In this document: positions 26,064 through 35,831 of the stretch, piece after piece | Layout of the letters: the number at the start of each line of letters is the position of its first letter | Numbering within the stretch: position 1 is the stretch's first letter | NCBI RefSeq assembly: GCF_041749095.1 | Contig: NZ_JBGTCA010000429.1 | Coordinates: 1-64,000 of the forward strand | DNA length: 64,000 nt | Direction of reading: 5' to 3' | Source: Aquiflexum sp041749095 | Lineage (GTDB): Bacteria > Bacteroidota > Bacteroidia > Cytophagales > Cyclobacteriaceae | The notes under the pieces: model-generated | Database searches by the model: none | The model's input: the letters and a program-made list of their open reading frames with translations, nothing else | Told to the model about the DNA's origin: nothing | Position numbers and translations under genes: made by a program

Positions 26064-29000
26064 CTACATATTCCTCCTGTACTGTCCGCCAACTTCATAC
26101 AAAGCCTGTGTAATCTGACCTAACGAACAGAACTTCACTGCCTCCATTAATTTTTCGAAAATATTATAATTGCGAACAGCGGCCATTTGAAGTTCGTTCA
26201 GGATAGCATGGGTATTGTCTTTATTTCTTGCTTTGAGAAGTTCCAAAGTGTTGATTTGGCTAATCTTTTCCTGTTCATTCGCCCGAATAACTTCACCCGG
26301 TGTCACAGTAGGAGAACCATCAGAAGAAAGAAAGGTATTTACTCCAATAATTGGGTATTCTCCAGTATGTTTCAAGGTTTCATAATATAGACTCTCTTCT
26401 TGGATTTTACCTCTTTGGTACATGGGTTCCATAGCACCCAAAACACCCCCTCTTTCAGTAATCCTATCAAATTCTTTGTAAACAGCTTCTTCTACCAAAT
26501 CTGTCAATTCTTCAATAATAAAAGCACCTTGAATTGGGTTTTCATTTTTGGCAAGTCCGAGTTCCTTGTTGATGATCAATTGTATTGCCATGGCCCTTCT
26601 CACAGAAGCCTCCGTAGGAGTGGTGATCGCCTCGTCATACGCATTGGTATGCAATGAATTGCAATTGTCATAAATTGCATATAATGCTTGAAGTGTAGTC
26701 CTGATATCATTGAAATCTATTTCCTGGGCATGGAGTGAGCGACCTGAAGTTTGAATATGATATTTCAGCATTTGGGAACGCTCATTTGCCCTATATTTTA
26801 ATTTCATTGCTTTTGCCCAGATTCTTCTTGCTACCCTTCCAATTACTGAATATTCCGGATCTATTCCGTTGGAGAAAAAGAAAGACAGATTTGGAGCAAA
26901 TTTATTGATGTCCATTCCTCTAGACACATAATATTCCACGTAAGTAAACCCATTGGATAGCGTCAAAGCCAATTGGGTGATGGGATTGGCGCCCGCTTCT
27001 GCTATGTGATATCCGGATATCGAAACAGAATAAAAATTCCTGATTTTGTTTTCAATAAAATATTGCTGCACATCTCCCATCAAACGCAATGAGAATTCTG
27101 TAGAAAAAATACAGGTATTCTGGGCTTGATCCTCTTTCAGTATATCTGCCTGAACAGTTCCTCTAACTTTTCTGAGGGTTTCTTTTTTGATGGTTTGATA
27201 GATTTCAGATGGCAGGACTTCATCACCTGTAACTCCCAATAACATCATACCCAAGCCATCATTTCCTTCCGGAACTGTACCGTTATAAGTTGGTCTTGGA
27301 GTTCCTTTGGTACTGTACATAGCATTGATTTTGGAATTTACTTCTTCTTCAAGCCCATTCTCCCTGATGTAAATTTCGCACTGTTGATCTATGGCCGCAT
27401 TCATAAAAAATGCTGTCATGGTTGCAGCAGGTCCATTGATTGTCATCGAAACTGAGGTCATGGGATCAGCAAGGTTAAAACCGGAATAGAGTTTCTTGGC
27501 ATCATCCAAGCAACAGATATTAACACCGGAATTCCCGACTTTACCATAAATATCAGGTCGATAATCCGGATCTTCCCCATATAGGGTGACGGAATCGAAT
27601 GCTGTTGACAGCCTTTTTGCAGGTAGTCCTCTTGAAACGTAATGAAACCTTTTGTTTGTTCTTTCAGGTCCCCCTTCGCCGGCAAACATCCTAGCAGGAT
27701 CTTCACCTTCTCTTTTGAAGGGAAAAACTCCCGCTGTGTAGGGGAATTCACCTGGTACATTTTCCTTCAATCCCCATTTAAGGATATCCCCCCATGCTTC
27801 ATATTTTGGCAGAGACACTTTTGGGATTTTGGTTTGGGAAAGAGAGGAATAATATGTCTGAACCTTGATTTCCTTATCTCTCACTTTGAATACATAAAAA
27901 TCATCAGCATATCGCTGTTTCTTTTCGGGCCATTCCTCCAGCCACTTTTTATTTTTAGGATCAAGGTCCAAAGCTACTTGTTCGTAAACTTCATCAAGTT
28001 CCTTGACCAATCTATCTTCATCAGTTAATTTCACCGATTTAATGGCTTCTATTGATTTTTTGATGCTGTATAGTTTTTGAGCAACTTCTTTTTGGTCTTC
28101 TACCCATTTGTCATAGCCTCGATTATTCTCAGAAATTTCTGAAAGATATCTAGTCCTAGCTGGTGGAATGATAAAAATCTTTTCAGACATCTCTTTACTG
28201 ACTTCAAAGAAAGTATTCAAATCAACACCTGTCTTTTCGACCAACTTATGAATAATAGCTTTATAGAGATTATTCATGCCCGGATCATTGAACTGGGAAG
28301 CAATAGTTCCATAAACCGGTATATCCTCGTCGGCAATATCCCATAAATTATGATTTCGCTTATACTGCTTTTTAACATCCCTCAAGGCATCCTGCGCGCC
28401 TCTCTTGTCAAATTTGTTAAGCGCAATAATATCAGCAAAATCCAGCATGTCAATTTTTTCCAACTGTGTAGCAGCCCCATATTCCGGGGTCATCACATAG
28501 AGTGACATGTCCGAATGTTCTACAATTTCAGTGTCTGATTGGCCTATCCCGGAAGTTTCCAGGATGATCAGGTCAAAATTTGCTGCTTTAAATATATCAA
28601 CTGCATCCTGAACATATTTGGAAAGTGCCAAATTGGATTGCCTTGTCGCCAATGAGCGCATGTACACTCTTGGATTGTTGATGGCATTCATCCGGATTCT
28701 ATCTCCCAACAATGCTCCACCTGTTTTTCTTTTGGATGGATCAACCGAAACAATGGCAATGTTTTTATCCTTGAAATCCACCAAAAACCTTCTGACCAAT
28801 TCATCCACCAAAGAGGATTTTCCTGCCCCTCCTGTCCCTGTTATTCCAAGCACAGGTACTTTGCTTTTTGTTACAGCGATCTTGATTTGCTGAAGCATTG
28901 ATTTACTTTCTTCAGGAAAATTTTCGGCAGCAGAAATAACCCTTGCTATGGTTTTTGCATCTGATTTATCAAAAATACCCTCATGGTTGACATCTTTGCC

Positions 29001-29444
29001 AACGGGAAAATCAGATTTTTTTACTAGATCATTAATCATTCCCTGAAGTCCCATCGCTCGTCCATCGTCAGGTGAATATATCCTAGTGATACCATATTCT
29101 TGTAGTTCTTTGATCTCATCGGGCAAAATGGTCCCACCACCACCTCCAAAAATTTTTATTTGATTTGCTCCTTTTTCCTGAAGAAGGTCATACATGTATT
29201 TGAAAAATTCTACATGGCCTCCTTGATAAGATGTAATGGCTATTGATTGTACATTCTCCTGAATCGCACAATCCACAATTTCCTGAACAGACCTGTTATG
29301 TCCTAAATGAATCACTTCACAGCCTGTAGATTGGATGATGCGACGCATAATATTAATAGCAGCATCGTGCCCATCAAAAAGAGATGCGGCTGTAACAATT
29401 CTGATATGATTCTCTGGTTTGTAAATTTCCTGGGAAAAAGACAT
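26064..29444 (-). CDS. icmF: Fused isobutyryl-CoA mutase (IcmF)
   Basis: This adenosylcobalamin enzyme interconverts isobutyryl-CoA and n-butyryl-CoA and carries its own G-protein chaperone. I chose the ATG at 29444 (MSFSQEIYKPENHIRIVTAA); an upstream ATG at 29498 would add 18 unconserved residues. Domains in order are the cobalamin-binding domain with LFDGHDAAI (His26), a MeaB-like GTPase domain with GTGGAGKSS (Lys209), VDPSKRKTGGALLGDRIRM, ETSGIGQSD and NKFD, a linker, and the mutase barrel from about residue 560 with PYTAGVFPFKREGEDP. The domain order (B12-G-mutase) separates it from methylmalonyl-CoA mutase. Length (1126 residues) is normal. The substrate could also be a related branched acyl-CoA such as pivalyl-CoA. 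Confidence 0.95.
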   Translation of the reverse strand: MSFSQEIYKPENHIRIVTAASLFDGHDAAINIMRRIIQSTGCEVIHLGHNRSVQEIVDCAIQENVQSIAITSYQGGHVEFFKYMYDLLQEKGANQIKIFGGGGGTILPDEIKELQEYGITRIYSPDDGRAMGLQGMINDLVKKSDFPVGKDVNHEGIFDKSDAKTIARVISAAENFPEESKSMLQQIKIAVTKSKVPVLGITGTGGAGKSSLVDELVRRFLVDFKDKNIAIVSVDPSKRKTGGALLGDRIRMNAINNPRVYMRSLATRQSNLALSKYVQDAVDIFKAANFDLIILETSGIGQSDTEIVEHSDMSLYVMTPEYGAATQLEKIDMLDFADIIALNKFDKRGAQDALRDVKKQYKRNHNLWDIADEDIPVYGTIASQFNDPGMNNLYKAIIHKLVEKTGVDLNTFFEVSKEMSEKIFIIPPARTRYLSEISENNRGYDKWVEDQKEVAQKLYSIKKSIEAIKSVKLTDEDRLVKELDEVYEQVALDLDPKNKKWLEEWPEKKQRYADDFYVFKVRDKEIKVQTYYSSLSQTKIPKVSLPKYEAWGDILKWGLKENVPGEFPYTAGVFPFKREGEDPARMFAGEGGPERTNKRFHYVSRGLPAKRLSTAFDSVTLYGEDPDYRPDIYGKVGNSGVNICCLDDAKKLYSGFNLADPMTSVSMTINGPAATMTAFFMNAAIDQQCEIYIRENGLEEEVNSKINAMYSTKGTPRPTYNGTVPEGNDGLGMMLLGVTGDEVLPSEIYQTIKKETLRKVRGTVQADILKEDQAQNTCIFSTEFSLRLMGDVQQYFIENKIRNFYSVSISGYHIAEAGANPITQLALTLSNGFTYVEYYVSRGMDINKFAPNLSFFFSNGIDPEYSVIGRVARRIWAKAMKLKYRANERSQMLKYHIQTSGRSLHAQEIDFNDIRTTLQALYAIYDNCNSLHTNAYDEAITTPTEASVRRAMAIQLIINKELGLAKNENPIQGAFIIEELTDLVEEAVYKEFDRITERGGVLGAMEPMYQRGKIQEESLYYETLKHTGEYPIIGVNTFLSSDGSPTVTPGEVIRANEQEKISQINTLELLKARNKDNTHAILNELQMAAVRNYNIFEKLMEAVKFCSLGQITQALYEVGGQYRRNM

Positions 29445-29575
29445 TTCAATTGGGTTTATATACTCAAACACAAAACCAAAATTGGAAGTTTTACTCAACT
29501 TCTAACTTTTAGTATTTGGGATATTCTACATGCGAAGATAAGAAAAATCACAGCGCAAAAACCATAGTTTATAGG

Positions 29576-29602
29576 ATTTATCAAAATAATATTTTGATAA
29601 AT
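29576..29602. repeat. Perfect 27-base palindrome upstream of icmF
   Basis: The arms ATTTATCAAAAT and ATTTTGATAAAT flank three bases, with no mismatch. It lies about 130-160 bases before the icmF start and about 190 bases before the divergent protease gene. It resembles an operator for a dimeric regulator, but no regulator gene is adjacent. Confidence 0.5.
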
Positions 29603-29738
29603 TAAGTTAAATCTAATATTTCAGAACATAGTTTAAAGAATTTATATCGAAACCAAAATTAATGTATCCTTCCAACCAAAAGACAATCATATTTGCAGGT
29701 GATTTAAATCAGCTTTTACGCAGCAATACTGGGTTTTC

Positions 29739-29772
29739 TTTGTAAAAAGGAACTGATAAAAGTTTAAATTTG
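29739..29772 (+). promoter_or_regulatory. Predicted promoter of the site-2 protease gene
   Basis: TTTG (29739-29742) and TAAATTTG (29765-29772) match the Bacteroidota -33 and -7 elements, separated by 22 bases. The predicted start of transcription lies only about 12 bases before the ATG. Confidence 0.5.
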
Positions 29773-29789
29773 GAATATAATAAACTAAA

Positions 29790-30869
29790 ATGAAACTATC
29801 CTTATTTATAGGAAAATATAGAAATGTAAAAGTTTTTATACATTGGACATTTTCCCTGCTATTGCTATGGATCATCATATCCAATATGCGTCAGGGAATG
29901 CCTGCAATTGATATTTTCTGGATCATAATTTTTGTTTTTGCCTTATTCTTCTGTGTGGTATTACATGAATTTGGGCATTCATTGGCAGCTCAAAAGTATG
30001 GAATTCAAACAAAAGATATTGTCCTGTATCCAATCGGGGGAATTGCCAGGCTAGAAAAATTACCTGAAGACCCAAAACAAGAACTATGGGTTGCAATAGC
30101 CGGTCCACTTGTGAATATTGGCATATTTTTTATTCTTTCTGCCATTTTAATTATAACTGGATTTGATCTTGAAAATCTGGAAGAAATCAAAATAAATCCC
30201 AATACAATCGTACTTTACTTGGCTTCAGCTAATTTGATATTGGCACTGTTCAATTTACTTCCCGCCTTCCCAATGGATGGTGGAAGAGTTTTACGTGCAT
30301 TTTTGGCAATTAGACTTCCACGAGCCAAGGCAACTCAAATTGCTGGGGGAATTGGTCAGTTCTTGGCCATATTTTTTATTTTCTTCGGATTGTTCAACAA
30401 CCCCATATTGGTTCTGATAGGAATTTTTATTTTTCTTGGTGCAGGTGCAGAGGTAAGCCATACAAAGCAGGAAAGCTTCTTGAAAGGCTTCAAGGTTAAG
30501 GACGCCCTGATGATGAAATTTCAAATTATTGGTTTTGACGCACCATTGGCAAAAGCAATTGAAAAATTATTGAATTCTCAGGCAACACATTTTGTAGTCG
30601 TCAAAGATGATGTGGCAATCGGCACCCTCAGCAGGAATGAAATCATTAAAGGTCTAAAAGAAGGAAATGAAACAACTTTGGTGGAAAAAGTGGCTGATTT
30701 CAGTCCGTTGAAAATCGAAACTGAACAGGATCTTGATGACGCGTGGCGAAACATGATCACTGGAAATAAAAAGGTTGCTTTTGTCATTGAAGACGGTAAC
30801 TTTTTGGGCATCCTCGACCAAGAAAATATCAGCGAGTTTGTAATGGTAAAATCAGCCTTGACCAAATGA
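29790..30869 (+). CDS. Site-2 protease family (M50) membrane metalloprotease with CBS domains
   Basis: The 359-residue protein has about six hydrophobic segments in its first 220 residues. The Zn motif VVLHEFGHSLAA (His59, Glu60, His63) and the second motif LLPAFPMDGGRVLRA (the NxxPxxPxDGG region) are both intact. The C-terminal 130 residues form a pair of CBS modules (QATHFVVVKDDVAIGTLSRN and VAFVIEDGNFLGILDQ), which usually bind adenine nucleotides and regulate activity. It is expected to cut membrane-embedded substrates, but no partner such as an anti-sigma factor is nearby. It is of the SpoIVFB/rhomboid-unrelated group seen in many bacteria. Confidence 0.92.
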   Translation: MKLSLFIGKYRNVKVFIHWTFSLLLLWIIISNMRQGMPAIDIFWIIIFVFALFFCVVLHEFGHSLAAQKYGIQTKDIVLYPIGGIARLEKLPEDPKQELWVAIAGPLVNIGIFFILSAILIITGFDLENLEEIKINPNTIVLYLASANLILALFNLLPAFPMDGGRVLRAFLAIRLPRAKATQIAGGIGQFLAIFFIFFGLFNNPILVLIGIFIFLGAGAEVSHTKQESFLKGFKVKDALMMKFQIIGFDAPLAKAIEKLLNSQATHFVVVKDDVAIGTLSRNEIIKGLKEGNETTLVEKVADFSPLKIETEQDLDDAWRNMITGNKKVAFVIEDGNFLGILDQENISEFVMVKSALTK

Positions 30870-30953
30870 TTAATATTTCCAGCTTAAATAGTCTTATATT
30901 TATATTTTCATAAAAACAGCTACTACTAAAGCTTTACTCAAAAATACAATTAG

Positions 30954-33092
30954 ATGAGAAAATCCATATCCCTTTCGTTTATACTTTGTCTTTGGTCAAT
31001 TTTTTTAATTGCACAATCAATACAATCCCCTAACACAAATGTAAAACTTGATTTTGAAATTATTGAAGGCAAAGCTATTTATCAGTTGTCTTTTAAAGGA
31101 AAACCTGTAATCGCACCAAGTCAATTGGGCTTTGAAATCAAAAATCAAGCAACTCTCGAGGATGGATTCCAATTAATGGAAACACAAGAATCTTCATTTG
31201 ATGAAACCTGGAATCCGGTGTGGGGTGAAGAAAGTAAAATAAGAAACCATTATAACGAACTGTATGTCCAATTAAGCCAACCCAATACTGAGCGAATTAT
31301 TGCGATCAGGTTCAGGGTTTATGATGATGGATTAGGTTTTAGGTATGAGTTTCCTTCACAACCAAATTTGGCTCATTTTGTCATTAAAGAAGAAAAAACC
31401 CAGTTTGCAATGTCAGGTGACCATACTGCCTTTTGGATTGCTGGAGATTATGACACTCAAGAATATGATTACACGGAATCCAAACTTTCTGATATCAGGG
31501 GATTTATGGAAAAAGCAGTTACAGCCAATCTTTCCCAGAAACCATTTTCACCTACAGGAGTTCAGACTTCCCTTATGATGAAATCTGAAGATGGTTTGTA
31601 CATCAACCTTCATGAAGCAGCATTAATAGATTATTCAACCATGCACCTCAATTTGGATGACAAAAACTTCGTCTTCAAGTCTTGGCTGACCCCTGATGTC
31701 AATGGAGACAAAGGATATCTCCAAACCCCATTCAATACTCCTTGGAGAACAGTGATTGTCAGTGATGACGCAAGAGATATCTTGGCGTCAAGGATGACTT
31801 ACAACCTCAATGAACCTTCCAAAATCGAAGATACTTCTTGGATCAAGCCCATGAAATATATCGGGGTTTGGTGGGAAATGATCACTGGGAAAAGCTCTTG
31901 GGCCTACACGGATGAATTCCCGGCTGTCAGGTTAGGGGAAACTGATTTTTCAAAAGCCAAACCCAATGGCATACATGGTGCAAACACCCCTAATGTCAAG
32001 CAGTATATTGATTTCGCCGCAGAGCATGGATTTAGTGGAGTATTGGTAGAAGGATGGAATATTGGTTGGGAAGATTGGTTTGGAAATTCCAAAGATTTTG
32101 TATTTGACTTTTTGACCCCTTATCCTGATTTTGATTTGGAAGGCATACGAGATTATGCGAAGCGTAAAGGTGTGGAAATGGTCATGCACCATGAAACCTC
32201 CTCTTCCGTGAGAAATTATGAAAGACATATGGATCGTGCTTACCAATTTATGAAGGACAATGGCTACAATGCTGTTAAAAGCGGATATGTTGGAGATATA
32301 CTGCCCAGAGGAGAAAATCATTACAGTCAATGGATAGTAAATCATTATCAATATGCCATAGAAAAAGCTGCTGACTACCAAATCATGGTTAATGCCCATG
32401 AAGCGGTCCGTCCAACGGGGATTGCCCGTACATGGCCAAATCTCATTGCCAATGAGTCCGCAAGAGGAACAGAATACCAAGCCTTTGGTGGCAGTAATCC
32501 AAACCACGTGACTGTATTGCCATTTACAAGACAAATAGGTGGGCCAATGGATTATACTCCTGGCATTTTTGAAATGGACATCAGCAAAATCAATCCTGAT
32601 AACAATTCTTGGGTAAACAGCACCATGGCCAATCAATTGGCACTCTATGTCACCATGTACAGCCCACTTCAGATGGCTGCAGATCTACCGAAGAATTACG
32701 AGCGTTTTATGGACGCCTTCCAATTTATCAAGGACGTGGCTATTGATTGGGATGAAAGCAGGTATTTGGAAGCAGAACCCGGATATTTTATCACTGTAGC
32801 CAGAAAAGAAAAAGGCAGCAATAATTGGTTTGTAGGCAATGCAAATGGTGTACCTATCAGAACTTCCACGATTTCATTTGATTTCCTCGATGCTGACAAA
32901 ACTTACATCGCCACCATCTATGCTGATGCCAAGGATGCTCATTACCGGAACAATCCTCAAGCATATACCATCAGAAAAGTAGTGGTCACCAATAAATCAA
33001 AACTCAGTCAGCAATCAGCGGCAGGTGGTGGTTACGCTATAAGTATCATAGAGACTACTAAAGAACAGGCTAAGGGCTTGAAGAAATTATAG
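30954..33092 (+). CDS. Glycoside hydrolase family 97 (alpha-glucosidase/galactosidase type)
   Basis: The 712-residue protein has a signal peptide (MRKSISLSFILCLWSIFLIA, cleavage near AQS). The N-terminal beta-super-sandwich domain runs to about 290. The (beta/alpha)8 barrel follows at about 300-590, with GVWWEMITGKSSWAY, LVEGWNIGWEDW, MVMHHETSSS, VNAHEAVRPTG and ANESARGTEY. The C-terminal sandwich completes it. The Glu residues in HHETS, NAHEAV and ANESARG match the Ca/catalytic positions of the inverting SusB type as I recall it, so an alpha-glucosidase is the likely activity. It should act in the periplasm. It is followed by a GH32 enzyme, and no SusC/SusD genes are in the window. Confidence 0.93.
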   Translation: MRKSISLSFILCLWSIFLIAQSIQSPNTNVKLDFEIIEGKAIYQLSFKGKPVIAPSQLGFEIKNQATLEDGFQLMETQESSFDETWNPVWGEESKIRNHYNELYVQLSQPNTERIIAIRFRVYDDGLGFRYEFPSQPNLAHFVIKEEKTQFAMSGDHTAFWIAGDYDTQEYDYTESKLSDIRGFMEKAVTANLSQKPFSPTGVQTSLMMKSEDGLYINLHEAALIDYSTMHLNLDDKNFVFKSWLTPDVNGDKGYLQTPFNTPWRTVIVSDDARDILASRMTYNLNEPSKIEDTSWIKPMKYIGVWWEMITGKSSWAYTDEFPAVRLGETDFSKAKPNGIHGANTPNVKQYIDFAAEHGFSGVLVEGWNIGWEDWFGNSKDFVFDFLTPYPDFDLEGIRDYAKRKGVEMVMHHETSSSVRNYERHMDRAYQFMKDNGYNAVKSGYVGDILPRGENHYSQWIVNHYQYAIEKAADYQIMVNAHEAVRPTGIARTWPNLIANESARGTEYQAFGGSNPNHVTVLPFTRQIGGPMDYTPGIFEMDISKINPDNNSWVNSTMANQLALYVTMYSPLQMAADLPKNYERFMDAFQFIKDVAIDWDESRYLEAEPGYFITVARKEKGSNNWFVGNANGVPIRTSTISFDFLDADKTYIATIYADAKDAHYRNNPQAYTIRKVVVTNKSKLSQQSAAGGGYAISIIETTKEQAKGLKKL

Positions 33093-33106
33093 ATTGGAAT
33101 TTTATA

Positions 33107-33204
33107 AACCACAAAAGAAACAAAAGATTGAGGTCATAATGAAGGAATTACATTTCATTCCTTCTCAGTAATGTCTTTTGTGTTCTTTTGTATCTTTTGT
33201 GGTT
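33107..33204. repeat. 98-base inverted-repeat element between the GH97 and GH32 genes
   Basis: The outer arms are AACCACAAAAGAAACAAAAG on the left and CTTTTGTATCTTTTGTGGTT on the right, matching at 20 of 21 positions over the full arm. A nested hairpin GAAGGAAT/ATTCCTTC lies in the middle (33141-33164). It may be a dispersed element and might also act as a transcription terminator or mRNA stabiliser. Confidence 0.7.
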
Positions 33205-33249
33205 CATTATTTTTCCTCTATTTTTAAAAAATGTAAAATTTCCATCAAC

Positions 33250-34752
33250 ATGAATAAATCTCTTTTTATCATCATTTCTTTGTTTTCTGTTTTTTTTGCA
33301 TGTAAAACAATAGAGGAGAAATCGAGTCCAATGGACACCTCATTATACAACGAACCCTTCCGTCCACAATTCCATTTTTCGCCTGAAGCCAATTGGATGA
33401 ATGACCCGAATGGGATGGTGTATCTGGATGGAGAGTATCATTTGTTTTATCAATATTACCCTGACAGCACAGTTTGGGGCCCTATGCATTGGGGACACGC
33501 TATTTCTACAGACTTGGTGCATTGGGAGAATTTGCCCATTGCCATTTATCCGGATAAAAACGGTTGGATTTTTTCCGGTTCGGCAGTGATAGATCATAAC
33601 AACACAAGTGGTTTGGGCTCAGATCAAAATCCTGCCATGATTGCCATTTTCACCTATCATGAGCCAGTTGGTGAAAAAGAAGGAAGAAATGATTTTCAGA
33701 CACAAGGCATCGCTTATAGTTTGGACAAAGGAAGGTCTTGGACCGTTTATGAAAAAAATCCAGTGTTGAAAAACCCAGGTATCAAGGATTTTCGTGACCC
33801 AAAAGTGATGTGGCATGAAGATAAAGAAGGAAATGGAAGATGGATTATGTCCCTAGCTGTTTTGGACAAGATCGATTTCTACTCCACTCCAAATCTTTTG
33901 GAATGGACCTTTGAAAGTGACTTCAATCCAGAATGGGCTGCCTATGGTGGAGTATGGGAATGCCCGGACCTTTTTTCTTTGACTGCTGCTGATGGCACTA
34001 AAAAGTGGATCTTGTTTGTCAGCATCAATCCCGGTGGCCCACAAGGTGGATCAGCAACACAGTATTTTGTAGGGAATTTTGATGGAAAAACTTTCACTAC
34101 AGAAAGCACAGAAACTTTATGGCTTGATTATGGCGCAGACAATTATGCAGGGGTTACTTGGTCTAACGTACCTGAATCAGATGGAAGAACGCTGTTTATC
34201 GGTTGGATGAGCAATTGGCAATATGGCCAAATTGTTCCTACTCACCCATGGCGCTCGGCCATGACCATTCCAAGAAAACTTGAATTGGTCAAGATCAATG
34301 ATGAATATTTAGTCGCTTCTCGACCCGTGAAAGAAATTGAGAAATTAAGAAAGGAATCAAAAACAGTTTCAGGTTCTTCTTTTGAATTGGAAAATGAGTT
34401 GGTTGAGCTTGAACTTTCCCCAAACCAATCAGATTTCAAAATAAATATCTCAAATGATAAAGGTGAAAAGTTGATTGTTGAAAAATCAAGTCAAGAATTG
34501 AAAATTGACCGAACACAATCGGGAAAGATTGATTTCAGTCCGGAATTTCCTGCAGTGCATACGGCTCCATTAAATGGGATAAGAGTGGAAAAAGTTAGGT
34601 TGTTTATTGATAGGTCATCCATCGAGATATTTATTAATGATGGTGAGCTTATAATGACTGATTTGGTCTTTCCAACTTCACCATATTCCAAGATTAAATT
34701 AGAAGGTTTTTCTGAAAATAATTCCTTGCACTATTTAAGTGGAATATGGTAA
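33250..34752 (+). CDS. Glycoside hydrolase family 32 lipoprotein (fructan/sucrose hydrolase)
   Basis: I chose the ATG at 33250, because it gives a lipoprotein signal (MNKSLFIIISLFSVFFAC, Cys18); the frame also opens at 33178 without one. The 500-residue protein shows the three GH32 active-site blocks: NWMNDPNGMVY with the nucleophile Asp, DFRDPKVMW with the transition-state-stabilising Asp, and VWECPDLF with the acid/base Glu. A C-terminal beta-sandwich follows from about residue 350. The family cleaves beta-fructosidic bonds in sucrose, inulin or levan. Lipidation indicates attachment to an envelope membrane. With the upstream GH97 it suggests use of fructan- and glucose-containing saccharides. 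Confidence 0.94.
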   Translation: MNKSLFIIISLFSVFFACKTIEEKSSPMDTSLYNEPFRPQFHFSPEANWMNDPNGMVYLDGEYHLFYQYYPDSTVWGPMHWGHAISTDLVHWENLPIAIYPDKNGWIFSGSAVIDHNNTSGLGSDQNPAMIAIFTYHEPVGEKEGRNDFQTQGIAYSLDKGRSWTVYEKNPVLKNPGIKDFRDPKVMWHEDKEGNGRWIMSLAVLDKIDFYSTPNLLEWTFESDFNPEWAAYGGVWECPDLFSLTAADGTKKWILFVSINPGGPQGGSATQYFVGNFDGKTFTTESTETLWLDYGADNYAGVTWSNVPESDGRTLFIGWMSNWQYGQIVPTHPWRSAMTIPRKLELVKINDEYLVASRPVKEIEKLRKESKTVSGSSFELENELVELELSPNQSDFKINISNDKGEKLIVEKSSQELKIDRTQSGKIDFSPEFPAVHTAPLNGIRVEKVRLFIDRSSIEIFINDGELIMTDLVFPTSPYSKIKLEGFSENNSLHYLSGIW

Positions 34753-34763
34753 AATCCGGGTAA

Positions 34764-35669
34764 TCAAAACAAAGACCATAAATACAAGGGAACAGAGCCT
34801 ACAAACTCCAATTGACCCTGACTATTTACTTTCATCAAAAACCCATCAGACATATTGAAAGGTCTAAATAAATCTCTGTGAGGATTGCCAGTCAAAATAT
34901 TAAAATGACCAACCAAAAGTTGAAATCCTGCTGTTTGATTTTCTTTTATTATATCAAAAACATCTTCAAACATAAGTTCATTCGGATTGGCATTTTCATG
35001 ATTCAGTCTTGAATCAGTTATAATTGGGTGATTGAGTTCCATGGCCTCGATGGTCTGAACTGCCCTGCAAAACTCACTACTAAGGGCAATCCCAATTGGT
35101 ATTTGGAGTTTTTTGATTGCATCGCCGATCTTCTTTCCATTTCTCCTTCCGTTTTCATCCATTTGCCTAGCGACTTGTGGGTCACAGGATTTCCACCATT
35201 CCGGCAAAGGTGAGTCAACTATATCATCTCCGGTTCTGGCATCTGTATGTCTCAATACCAAAGCAATTCCCTGATGGTCTTCTTTCATCTTTCTCAAAGC
35301 GCCTACTGTCCTTACTGCATTGGCCTTATGCTTCATGATCAGGATTGGAATTGTTTGAATAATATTTGGGCTTTCATCAAAAGAACAATCAATCCAGTAA
35401 ACACCTTCGGGAAGCTCTAACTCAGCAAAACCTGATTCTTCAATTTCAAAGGTTTGTAGCTCTGTATTTGGATAAAACTTTGCGGGTTTATTTGTCTCGA
35501 TGTTAATCTGATAGACCTCATCGGTATGTTCTACATAAAACACCCCATCGATAAAATCTTCTGAGGTTATCAAACTTTCTTCTTTCTCTACTTCTTCCAA
35601 ACAAGATGAAATCGATAAAGAAACTAACATCAACATCACAAGATGGATCGGTTTGAAGTAATATTTCAT
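34764..35669 (-). CDS. Lipoprotein with a histidine-phosphatase-superfamily domain
   Basis: The 301-residue protein has a lipoprotein signal ending at Cys23 (VSLSISSC), an N-terminal beta-rich segment of about 90 residues, and a histidine-phosphatase-like domain from about 105. The latter has IALVLRHTDARTGDD (catalytic His preceded by Arg, but Thr instead of the usual Gly), SSEFCRAVQTIEAM (second Arg) and LLVGHFNILTG (second His). These elements imply phosphatase or phytase-like chemistry in the envelope, but the substrate is unknown and the altered RHG motif leaves some doubt about activity. The extra N-terminal domain is not one I recognise. Neighbours give no further clue. Confidence 0.75.
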   Translation of the reverse strand: MKYYFKPIHLVMLMLVSLSISSCLEEVEKEESLITSEDFIDGVFYVEHTDEVYQINIETNKPAKFYPNTELQTFEIEESGFAELELPEGVYWIDCSFDESPNIIQTIPILIMKHKANAVRTVGALRKMKEDHQGIALVLRHTDARTGDDIVDSPLPEWWKSCDPQVARQMDENGRRNGKKIGDAIKKLQIPIGIALSSEFCRAVQTIEAMELNHPIITDSRLNHENANPNELMFEDVFDIIKENQTAGFQLLVGHFNILTGNPHRDLFRPFNMSDGFLMKVNSQGQLEFVGSVPLYLWSLF

Positions 35670-35831
35670 AAATAAATGAGTAATGGTGGAAAAGTTAAAA
35701 GTATTGAACTAAATGACTTATTCAAGTCACCTTGTTGGGTAACTTTAAGTACCCAAACAACTTACGAAAACAATCAATTTTTATACCAAAAATTTTACAA
35801 TAAATATTAAATAAATATTAAAAATAACAGA

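Noticed and set aside
31950..32636. 228-residue minus-strand frame opposite GH97
   Set aside because: It lies wholly opposite conserved catalytic sequence and has no recognisable features.
35735..35756. Hairpin TTGGGTA/TACCCAA upstream of the histidine-phosphatase gene
   Set aside because: Only seven base pairs, no T tract and no conserved context; could be chance.
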